This document shows positions 36,080-42,511 of a DNA stretch of 52,146 nt, piece after piece (position 1 is the stretch's first letter; each line of letters begins with the position of its first letter). Made by a program: the position numbers and the translations under genes. The DNA is from an uncultured Lachnospiraceae bacterium (GTDB lineage: Bacteria; Bacillota; Clostridia; Lachnospirales; Lachnospiraceae). The stretch lies in NCBI GenBank assembly GCA_910586725.1, contig CAJUJL010000019.1, positions 1 through 52,146 on the forward strand, given 5' to 3'. The notes under the pieces are model-generated. The model was given only the letters and a program-made list of their open reading frames with translations. It was not told the DNA's origin and searched no databases.

Positions 36080-37147
36080 CTATCGAATCACCAGATATAT
36101 GCCCGCGCAAAGCAAATTGGGCACACAGCACAGCGCGGAATAAATCAGCAGCCGAAAGCTTTTCTGCCTCCATGCAAATAACATTCCAAAAATTCCAAGC
36201 ATAATGGCGCCCAAAATAATTCCCATGGAAGAAACCATACAGCAGGCCGACATCAAAAGAAACAAAAGCAGCCAATCCGCTCTCCTGCCGGGCTGATGCG
36301 CACAATCCTCATCCGGCGCTTTTTCCGATAAAAACAGGCGAATTGCCAGATACAATACCATCGGAAGCAAAATCCCGGCCAGAATTGCCTTTCCCTGCCA
36401 CAGCCGAATCAGTAAAAACAAACTGCTTGTCCGCTCACTGTACGCCGCAAAAATATTTAACGCGGACAAGACAACCATAAAATAACCCACTTTTTCCATA
36501 TTATAGGAAAGGAGAGCCCTTCCGATCAACGCGTATACGGCGTATGCCAAAAGCAAAAACACAATCATAAATACGGTATGCGCAACAATTGCAGGATGTA
36601 TCTCTGTCAGTTTACTCATCACTGCCGTAAACGCATAAAACGGAGACAACACATACCGCGAGGGCAGCTTTGCATATGCCGCTCCCGTATATGGATTGTA
36701 AGCAAATATTGTATTGGTCGCAAGCGAAGTCGTTGCAGACGCTACAAAAAACGCGTCGTCCGAATTGGTATACTGATACCTCATATAAACCAATATCTGA
36801 CCTGCAATCAACAAAAGCTGCGCCCAAATACACAATGTAAAACTTTTCACCGCAAAAACCGTTTTGCAGATGATGCCGGGAATCCTTTTATAATTTAATA
36901 CAAGAGAAGCTATGCATGCCGCTCCCATAATACCTCCGTAGATTCCCGTCAAAAGGGACAGCGACTGTCCCATAAAGATCAACGGCAGCGTTAAAATTTC
37001 AAACACGCCAAACATAATGACATATCCCGCCGCCATATGCATCAGAATATTGTCCTGTTCTTTTTCCACAAACCTGGTATACAAAAGCCCGAGTAAAAAC
37101 GGAAGCGCTCCCATAAAAATTCCTGCCAAAACCACGCTTTTTATCAT
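36080..37147 (-). CDS. Polytopic membrane protein (DUF6077-like), N-terminal half of a split GT-C-like pair
   Basis: 355 residues with about nine or ten helices. The extracellular loop YTNSDDAFFVASATTSLATN and the following PYTGAAYAKLPSRYVLSPFYAF match my recollection of DUF6077 proteins in Lachnospiraceae glycan loci; the paired acidic residues could be catalytic, as in GT-C enzymes. The protein ends abruptly after a helix (CAGIYLVIR), and the next gene begins with the helices that would complete such a protein. That gene is in a different frame, with its own ribosome site. AAGGA precedes the ATG by 8 bases. The family name is from memory. Confidence 0.75.
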   Translation of the reverse strand: MIKSVVLAGIFMGALPFLLGLLYTRFVEKEQDNILMHMAAGYVIMFGVFEILTLPLIFMGQSLSLLTGIYGGIMGAACIASLVLNYKRIPGIICKTVFAVKSFTLCIWAQLLLIAGQILVYMRYQYTNSDDAFFVASATTSLATNTIFAYNPYTGAAYAKLPSRYVLSPFYAFTAVMSKLTEIHPAIVAHTVFMIVFLLLAYAVYALIGRALLSYNMEKVGYFMVVLSALNIFAAYSERTSSLFLLIRLWQGKAILAGILLPMVLYLAIRLFLSEKAPDEDCAHQPGRRADWLLLFLLMSACCMVSSMGIILGAIMLGIFGMLFAWRQKSFRLLIYSALCCVPNLLCAGIYLVIR

Positions 37148-37165
37148 GCCATCTGTCCTTCCATA

Positions 37166-38137
37166 CTATTGCACATTGTCTTTATTCGTCTCTTTACATA
37201 TATAAATCGGACGTTTTTTCACTTCAAGATAAGTTTTTGCAAGATAAGATCCTAATATTCCAATACAAAATAGCTGTATGCCTCCCAAAAATATAACAAT
37301 ACACACCATAGAAGGCCATCCGAAGGCGGAACCGCCATACAAAATCTGACGCACAATAATAAACACGATTGCGATTGCGGAAGCCAGACACATCAAAATG
37401 CCAAACACCGCCGATAAGGATAGCGGCATGGTGGAAAATGCCACAATTCCATCCACCGAATACAAAAGCAGCTTCCAGAATGACCACTTTGTCTCTCCTG
37501 CCACCCGCTCCACATTTTTAAACTCCAGCCACTTCGTCTCAAATCCGACCCATCCGAAAAGACCCTTGGAAAATCGGTTGTACTCTCCCATTTTTAAAAG
37601 CGCGTCTACAAAGGCTCGATTCATCAAACGAAAATCTCTTGCCCCGTCTACAATATCGGCCTTTGAAATACGATTCATCAAACGATAAAAACGCCGTGCA
37701 AAAAATGACCGGATTTTCGGCTCTCCTTTTCGGTTCACCCTTCTTGTAGCCACCGAATCATATCCCTCTTCCACAATGGCCCGATACATTTCCGGCAAAA
37801 GCGAAGGCGGATCCTGCAAATCCGCATCCATAATTGCGGTCAAATCTCCGTCTGAATGCTCTAATCCCGCAAAAATTGCGGCTTCCTTGCCAAAATTTCT
37901 GGAAAAAGAAATGTATGATACGCAAGCGTCTTTTTCCGCCAGTTCTTTTATCACCTTCAGCGTCCTATCCCCTGATCCGTCATTGACAAACAACAGCTCA
38001 AATTCCACATCCTGCATTATGCCCATGACTTTTTGCATTTCTTCGTAAAAATAATGCAGCGCCGCTTCCTCATTGTAGCAGGGAACGATTACCGTTATCT
38101 TCACTTTCTTTTCCTTCTGCTGATCCATTTGCTCCAC
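37166..38137 (-). CDS. GtrB-like polyprenyl-phosphate glycosyltransferase (GT2)
   Basis: 323 residues: a GT-A domain with VIVPCYNEEAALHYFYEEM, LFVNDGSGDRT, ISFSRNFGKEAAIFAGLEH, the metal site MDADLQDPP and DGARDFRLMNR, then two transmembrane helices (about 235-255 and 270-295). This is the bactoprenol glucosyl/mannosyl transferase type that makes undecaprenyl-phosphate-sugar for GT-C enzymes. The polytopic genes directly downstream (18 and 11 bases apart) are its natural partners. The start could be GTG at 38137 or ATG at 38128; neither has a strong ribosome site. It appears to be the first gene of the transferase operon. Confidence 0.93.
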   Translation of the reverse strand: MEQMDQQKEKKVKITVIVPCYNEEAALHYFYEEMQKVMGIMQDVEFELLFVNDGSGDRTLKVIKELAEKDACVSYISFSRNFGKEAAIFAGLEHSDGDLTAIMDADLQDPPSLLPEMYRAIVEEGYDSVATRRVNRKGEPKIRSFFARRFYRLMNRISKADIVDGARDFRLMNRAFVDALLKMGEYNRFSKGLFGWVGFETKWLEFKNVERVAGETKWSFWKLLLYSVDGIVAFSTMPLSLSAVFGILMCLASAIAIVFIIVRQILYGGSAFGWPSMVCIVIFLGGIQLFCIGILGSYLAKTYLEVKKRPIYICKETNKDNVQ

Positions 38138-38226
38138 GTCCCGTCTCTTAGAAATTATTTTATTATACCGTCAATTACCAACTATGTCAAATATAGCCTT
38201 TCAAAGACACCGCAAAGCAAACAAAA

Positions 38227-38323
38227 AAGCTGTTGCAAAACAGCCGATATATACAAGATTTGGCATTGATACCACATGGGTCCCATCCATACATCGTATA
38301 TAGGCTGCATTTTGCAACAGCTT
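38227..38323 (-). ncRNA. Long branched hairpin after the Lys-rich tail gene, possible terminator or structured RNA
   Basis: The outer arms (38227-38240 with 38310-38323) match perfectly over 14 bp. They are followed inward by CAGCC/GGCTG and TATATAC/GTATATA pairs, leaving about 41 bases that can form two small hairpins (ATGGG-A-CCCAT around 38276-38286, and a GGTA/TGCC stem around 38262-38273). On the minus strand a T-rich run follows, so it may end the sigma-factor operon. The size and branching exceed a normal terminator, so a structured RNA or palindromic mobile repeat is possible. I do not recognise it as a known riboswitch. Confidence 0.5.
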
Positions 38324-38348
38324 CTTTTTGTGTTGATTTCTTTTCCGC

Positions 38349-39023
38349 TTACAAGTTTTCTTTTTGTGTTTTACCTGTATTCGCTTTACCAGCGCCGGTT
38401 TTTTCCGTAGCAGTTTTTTGGGCGCCTGTTTTTTCCGTACCGGATTTTTCCGCACCATCTTTTTTGGCGCCTGTTTTTTCCGTACCGGATTTTTCCGCAC
38501 CATCTTTTTTGGCGCCTGTTTTTTCTGTACCGGATTTCTCTGTATCGGGCTTATCTGTAACAACTTTTTGTGTTTTGGGAGTTTGTTTCTTATTCTTGCA
38601 TTTCTTCTGGTTTTCTTTCTTTTTTTTGTTCTCTTCCTTCTTTTCTTTCTCTTTTTGCTTTTGGTTTTCTTTCTTCTTTTCTTTCTCTTTCTTCTTTTCG
38701 TTCTCTTTTTGTTTATGGTTTTCTTTCTTCTTTTCTTTCTCTTTTTGCTTTTCTTTTTTCTTTTTCTTCTGTTTCTTCTTTTTCTTCTCTTTATCCTCTT
38801 GATTTGAAGCAGACGTCACATTCGGCGCGGGAGGATCGCACTGTTGTTCCTGCGCAGAATTTTCATTTTGTACGGGAGCTTCAGACTGTGGCGGCAAATC
38901 CGTATTGCTATTTTGTATATTCTGATTTTCTTCTGTTTCCTCATACTTTATATCCTCTTTGGAATCATCCTCTTCCGTACTTTCTTCCGTACTCTCCTGC
39001 GTATCCTTTTCCATATTTTCCAT
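38349..39023 (-). CDS. Lys/Glu-rich low-complexity tail in frame with the anti-sigma gene
   Basis: 224 codons in the same frame as the anti-sigma factor, separated from it by one TAA and four codons. An acidic, Glu/Gln/Asn/Pro-rich first part (about 1-75) is followed by a block made almost entirely of Lys, Glu, Asn and Gln (about 76-145) and by 15-residue repeats of the type EKSGTEKTGAKKDGA. There is no signal peptide, membrane helix or clear ribosome site before the ATG at 39023. RsgI-type anti-sigma factors often carry charged extracellular tails, so I read it as the severed tail of the upstream gene. Independent translation or stop-codon read-through are alternatives. Confidence 0.6.
   Translation of the reverse strand: MENMEKDTQESTEESTEEDDSKEDIKYEETEENQNIQNSNTDLPPQSEAPVQNENSAQEQQCDPPAPNVTSASNQEDKEKKKKKQKKKKKEKQKEKEKKKENHKQKENEKKKEKEKKKENQKQKEKEKKEENKKKKENQKKCKNKKQTPKTQKVVTDKPDTEKSGTEKTGAKKDGAEKSGTEKTGAKKDGAEKSGTEKTGAQKTATEKTGAGKANTGKTQKENL
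38404..38545 (-). repeat. 45-bp tandem repeats in the Lys-rich tail
   Basis: The unit starting GGCGCCTGTTTTTTC recurs at 38421, 38466 and 38511 with a 45-base period, coding for the 15-residue unit EKSGTEKTGAKKDGA. The copies are almost identical, so the number may vary between strains. Confidence 0.85.
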
Positions 39024-39035
39024 ATTGGCGCCATC

Positions 39036-39896
39036 TTACTGTCCGCTTTCCTTATTCGGGAAATTTTCTTCGGATTTATTTGTTTCGGCATCATTTTTAA
39101 CTTCTTCTTTCACAGAAAAATCTTCTGCCGTTTCCATTTCCGAAACCGTCAATGTTGTCTCAAGATTTTCCCGGCAATAAGAAATCAATTCCGCAACGGA
39201 CATTTCCCGGACTTCTTCTCCTGGCAAACCGCATTGCCGCTCCAATTCCTCTTCCAGGATTTTTCTGCCTTCTTCACCGGCAATATGATCTGCTCTCCAA
39301 TATGCAACGGTAACGCCGGATACATTCAGTTCCGTCAGTTTCTCCTTCATCCCATCCTTGACCACACGTTCCAAATTTCCGCAGACAGACTCGTCTGACG
39401 CAGAAAGCGTTACCAGTATGGCTCCACTGCTTTTCAGATAAGAACGCTCCACCACATTACTCAAAAGAACATCCAAAAGATCCCGCACCGGCTCATCTTT
39501 TTTCCATTCCAGCATTTTTGCAACTTCTTTTCCATCCTGGTTCAACCCTTTCAGCTGCGTTACCTGAAAAGATTCATCCAACTCAATCTGAATGCTGGGA
39601 TTAATATCTAAAACCAGATATACAGTTTCTTTATTCATGCCAAGTCCTGCAAAAATCCAAAGACAGATCAATGCAAAGCCTGCACAAACAGAAATCACAT
39701 ACTTCGGAAACCCTTTTCCAAAGCCTTTTCCGAACGAAAAGAGCTTCCGATCCGGCAAAATCGACTCTATTTCCTCTTCTGCTTCCGAACAATATTTCTC
39801 CTCTTGTTCTAACGTCTCCATCACTGCTTCAAATACATCTGGTGCAAGCTCCTCAAATCCATTTTCTATTCTTCGCGTTAATTCTTTTCTCTTCAT
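39036..39896 (-). CDS. RsgI-like transmembrane anti-sigma factor
   Basis: 286 residues: a cytoplasmic N-terminus of about 60 residues that would hold the sigma factor, one transmembrane helix (about 65-87), and an extracytoplasmic domain with the RsgI-type phrase VYLVLDINPSIQIELDESF (residues 92-110) and LKGLNQDGKEVAKML. In clostridia, RsgI proteins sense outside polysaccharides or wall state through their exposed part. The gene overlaps the ECF sigma gene by the ATGA arrangement, as is typical of such pairs. It ends in a TAA, after which the same frame continues as a charged repeat tail, so the original product may have been about 515 residues. Confidence 0.85.
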   Translation of the reverse strand: MKRKELTRRIENGFEELAPDVFEAVMETLEQEEKYCSEAEEEIESILPDRKLFSFGKGFGKGFPKYVISVCAGFALICLWIFAGLGMNKETVYLVLDINPSIQIELDESFQVTQLKGLNQDGKEVAKMLEWKKDEPVRDLLDVLLSNVVERSYLKSSGAILVTLSASDESVCGNLERVVKDGMKEKLTELNVSGVTVAYWRADHIAGEEGRKILEEELERQCGLPGEEVREMSVAELISYCRENLETTLTVSEMETAEDFSVKEEVKNDAETNKSEENFPNKESGQ

Positions 39897-40441
39897 AATC
39901 TGTCACCAAATTCTTTCCGCAATTTCCGGATACTCCTGTTATACCGGGCGATCACCGTACCCAGCGGCATCTGATACATTGCTGCGATTTCCCTGTGTTT
40001 CAGCCCGCTTAAATCATGCAGAATAATCAGATCTCTGTCCTCTTTGGAAAGCAGGGCAAACATTTTGCTCAAAACCATTCTGTTTTCCAAATTGGAAATT
40101 CCATCAAAGCCCAATTCATTTTCCACTTCCTCAAAATCAATATGCCCTTCTTTTTCTTTTCTGCATTTCATCAAAAAAAGATTTTTTGCAATTTTCATCA
40201 TCCATGCCATAGGATTTCCCTGCGGGCAATACGAATGGCAATTCTGAAAGATCTGAATATACGTATCCTGCAATAAGTCTTTTGCATCTTCTGAATTCAG
40301 GGTATGTGAAAGCAGGAACGCATAGAGAGGCTTGTATGAAACATCATACAGTTCTCTGAATACATCCTGTTCTCCGCTGAGAATACGCTCAAACAGCCGT
40401 TCATCTATATAAGCTTTTTGTCTTGGAGCGCTCTCCCGCAT
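39893..40441 (-). CDS. ECF-type RNA polymerase sigma factor
   Basis: A 182-residue sigma-70 family protein with region 2 (ELYDVSYKPLYAFLLSHTLNSEDAKDLLQDTY, about residues 30-61, with WMMKIAKNLFL after it) and region 4 (LLSKEDRDLIILHDLSGLKHREIAAMYQMPLGTVIARYNRSIRKLR, about 130-175), and no regions 1 or 3. It directs polymerase to a small regulon when released by its anti-sigma partner, encoded immediately downstream with a 4-base overlap. AAGGGG lies 9 bases before the ATG. Its targets may include the surface genes nearby, but no matching promoters are demonstrated. Confidence 0.93.
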   Translation of the reverse strand: MRESAPRQKAYIDERLFERILSGEQDVFRELYDVSYKPLYAFLLSHTLNSEDAKDLLQDTYIQIFQNCHSYCPQGNPMAWMMKIAKNLFLMKCRKEKEGHIDFEEVENELGFDGISNLENRMVLSKMFALLSKEDRDLIILHDLSGLKHREIAAMYQMPLGTVIARYNRSIRKLRKEFGDRL

Positions 40442-40488
40442 CCGGACATACCCCTTTCAACTTTTGTTTCCTGCCAAAAACACAATTC

Positions 40489-41033
40489 TTATTTTACAGT
40501 TATTGTCTTGGTAACAGAACCATAACTCTTCTCTTTCTTTGTTTTTACACCGTTCACAACAATTGTATAAGCACTGCCTTTTTTCATTCCATTTATCTGG
40601 ATTTTGATATTCCCTTTAGCTTTTTTTACAATCTTTGCTTCGCACTCATTTCCATTCGCGTCTGTCACAGTTACGACTGCATCTTTGTAAGATGTGGCTG
40701 ACTTCATTTTTAAAATCACAAAATTTTTGCCTTTTACCGATGCGGAACCAACTTTACATTTTGACTTCATTCCCTTTGCCGTAAATGTCTTTTCAATTGT
40801 CACTGCTTCACTGGAATCCGCATCGAGAATTCCTTCAATCGTAATCGTATAAACCTGGTCTTTCACCAGCCCTGCTGCCCTTTTGCCTTTTCCGGCTTTG
40901 CATATTTGGCCTGTGCCTCATACCCTGCAGAAGCTCCCGTTTCCTGTGGCGCCGCAAACACAGCAATCGGCGCAGACAACACCATGCTCATTGATAATAC
41001 GCCCGCCATAAATCCTTTTACATTTTTCTTCAT
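40489..41033 (-). pseudogene. Secreted beta-rich protein split by an apparent frameshift
   Basis: The first part (41033 to 40863) begins MKKNVKGFMAGVLSMS with a complete signal peptide ending near VFAAP, then only about 30 residues before a TGA. The second part (40866 to 40489, GTG start overlapping the stop) encodes 125 residues of beta-strand-rich sequence such as VYTITIEGILDADSS and SAYTIVVNGVKTKKEK, with no signal peptide. A one-base change in the AAAAGGG run about 15-20 bases before the stop would join them into one secreted protein of about 180 residues. I therefore treat it as one broken gene; programmed slippage or two coupled genes are alternatives. The ATG at 41033 has AAGGAGG 8 bases upstream. 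The family is unknown. Confidence 0.6.
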
Positions 41034-41227
41034 AATAAGTACCTCCTTCAATCTGTCTGATACTTAGATAATGCAGGAAAAATGTTTTTTATTGCATCGT
41101 ATTCAAATTTTTTTAAAAAACTTTTGCATGTGTTCTGCGCCGTTAAAAATTTGCTTATTTTTCTCTTTTTTGTGCCAGTTTTTTATGAAAATTCCCGCTC
41201 TCGTTTCCATGCCCTGTACCCGTCCGC

Positions 41228-41233
41228 TATAAT
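41228..41233 (+). promoter_or_regulatory. Candidate -10 element of the small plus-strand gene
   Basis: A perfect TATAAT lies 33 bases before the ATG at 41267. A TTTCCA 18 bases further upstream (41204-41209) is a weak -35, the same hexamer as in the promoter at 8647-8652. Apart from this the 41034-41266 gap holds nothing else I can name. Confidence 0.45.
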
Positions 41234-41266
41234 TGCATTACAAATCTGACTTAGGAGGCATGTATT

Positions 41267-41419
41267 ATGGAATTAAACGGAGCTCTTGATTATTTTATTG
41301 CCATTTCCGGCATTCTTATTATTGTAATAAGTTTCGTCTGGAATATTTACGAAGTATTCATACACAAGACAACAGACGCATCTCATGCTGTAGATTCCGC
41401 AGACTCCACCATTCGGTAG
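41267..41419 (+). CDS. 50-residue membrane peptide on the opposite strand
   Basis: A small frame beginning MELNGALDYFIAI, with one transmembrane helix (about residues 8-28, Ile-rich, ending SFVWN) and a polar C-terminus ending in STIR. TTAGGAGG lies 8 bases before the ATG and a TATAAT further upstream, which makes it credible despite its size. It is the only plus-strand gene in the right-hand 43 kb, and its last 37 bases overlap the end of the response-regulator gene in antisense. The function is unknown. Confidence 0.65.
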   Translation: MELNGALDYFIAISGILIIVISFVWNIYEVFIHKTTDASHAVDSADSTIR

Positions 41420-42090
41420 CCTACGCCGGATTCTGTAAATATGTACTTTGGTTCCGCCGGATTATCTCCGATCTTCCGGCGGATATTTGTCATATTCACA
41501 CGAAGAATTTTATTGTCTTCAGCTGCGTACGGCCCCCATATCTTTTCCAGCATTTTCTGATAAGTAATCATCTTCCCGGAATTCATGGCCAGATATTCCA
41601 CCATCCGATACTCTACCGGCGTCAGATGCACCTGATCTCCATGCAGCAGTACCATCCTTCTTTCAAAATCCACTTTTAAATCTTTGGCCTGAAAAACATT
41701 TTTATTGCCATACTTTCTGCGGTACCGCAAAGCGCAGCGGATACGGGCCATCAATTCTTCCGGTCCGAACGGTTTCGTCACATAATCGTCGGCTCCGGCG
41801 TCCAAAGCCGTCACCTTGTCTTTCTCCTTTCCTCTGGAAGATACGACAATCAGCGGACAATCAGTAAAATCACGCACTTTGCGAACCATCTCTATCCCGT
41901 CCGCATCCGGCAAAACCACATCCAGAAGCACCAAATCCGGGCAGCTGTTTGTAAGCTGCGCGATTCCATCCCGTCCGCTCTGCGCTGTAAAAAGTTTATA
42001 TCCTTCCTTCAAAAACATTCTTTTTAAAAAATACTGTACTTCCTTTTCCTCGTCTATCGATAATATTTTATATTTGATACCAACTTCCAT
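41383..42090 (-). CDS. OmpR/PhoB-family response regulator, KdpE-like, without a kinase partner
   Basis: 235 residues: a receiver domain with the acidic pocket IDEE, phospho-acceptor Asp57 in LVLLDVVLPDADG, Ser84 and Lys106 (TKPFG), then a winged-helix DNA-binding domain (about 135-230) with LTPVEYRMVEYLAMNSGKMITYQKMLEKIWGP and NMTNIRRKIGDNP...YIFTESGVGYRM. The C-terminal part is close to KdpE, but no potassium-ATPase genes or histidine kinase are present. AGGAGG is 8 bases before the ATG at 42090; the frame is open further but overlaps the preceding gene. It is the last gene of the glycosidase operon and may control it. Confidence 0.9.
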   Translation of the reverse strand: MEVGIKYKILSIDEEKEVQYFLKRMFLKEGYKLFTAQSGRDGIAQLTNSCPDLVLLDVVLPDADGIEMVRKVRDFTDCPLIVVSSRGKEKDKVTALDAGADDYVTKPFGPEELMARIRCALRYRRKYGNKNVFQAKDLKVDFERRMVLLHGDQVHLTPVEYRMVEYLAMNSGKMITYQKMLEKIWGPYAAEDNKILRVNMTNIRRKIGDNPAEPKYIFTESGVGYRMVESAESTA

Positions 42091-42511
42091 CCGAAAATCC
42101 TCCTGTTTTGATTGTATTTCTTCGCTCAAAACAGGATTTTTTCTTACCATCCGTCCGATGTATAAACGAGACGACTGCAAAAACATAAATTTGTTTTTCC
42201 TCCGACTCCGGGCGGTACGCCAAATATATAAACCCGAAAAACAGACACAGAACAACGGCCAGAAATGGCAGCGTCCTCCCTCTTACCAGCTGCGCCAGCG
42301 GAGAGGAAACCCCATTTGTTTTGGCCTGCATATGAAAATCATCCATGCACTGCATTGGTCCGGCAGACATAAGCCTCTTTCCCCCAAAGGCTTCGGCATG
42401 CGCAGTATGCGCCTCTTTATAATCCGGCATCGTTTTGACGGTATTTGTATTGCCCAGAATCCCCGCTATAAAACACAGGATAACGCAAATACAAAATAGT
42501 TTCTTTTTCAT
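42068..42511 (-). CDS. Small secreted or membrane protein between glycosidase and response regulator
   Basis: 147 residues: a signal-like N-terminus (MKKKLFCICVILCFIAGILG), a polar part with two Cys-free stretches and a single CMDDFHMQ motif, and a second hydrophobic helix near residues 80-100 (LPFLAVVLCLFFGFIYLAY). The last 30 residues, rich in Lys, Arg and Ser, run over the ribosome site and start of the response regulator. Its ATG overlaps the stop of the glycosidase gene (ATGA), so translation is coupled. No family is recognised; it could hold the glycosidase near the membrane or signal to the regulator. Confidence 0.65.
   Translation of the reverse strand: MKKKLFCICVILCFIAGILGNTNTVKTMPDYKEAHTAHAEAFGGKRLMSAGPMQCMDDFHMQAKTNGVSSPLAQLVRGRTLPFLAVVLCLFFGFIYLAYRPESEEKQIYVFAVVSFIHRTDGKKKSCFERRNTIKTGGFSDGSWYQI

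Noticed and set aside
36069..36305. 79-codon N-terminal extension of the hydrolase-fused membrane protein
   Set aside because: It lies wholly over the coding region and stop of the upstream gene in another frame, and the TTG at 36068 has a strong ribosome site.
38233..38807. Long plus-strand frames rich in Phe, Ser and Leu opposite the Lys-rich tail
   Set aside because: They are the mirror of AAA/GAA-rich codons on the other strand and have no ribosome site; the composition is explained by the repeat tail.
40442..40488. A possible self-regulated ECF promoter (GGAAAC) upstream of the sigma gene
   Set aside because: The -35-like GGAAAC has no convincing -10 partner at the right distance, so I did not list it.
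41383..42090. Assignment of the response regulator as a true KdpE
   Set aside because: The DNA-binding domain resembles KdpE, but no kdpFABC or kdpD is present, so only the family call is kept.
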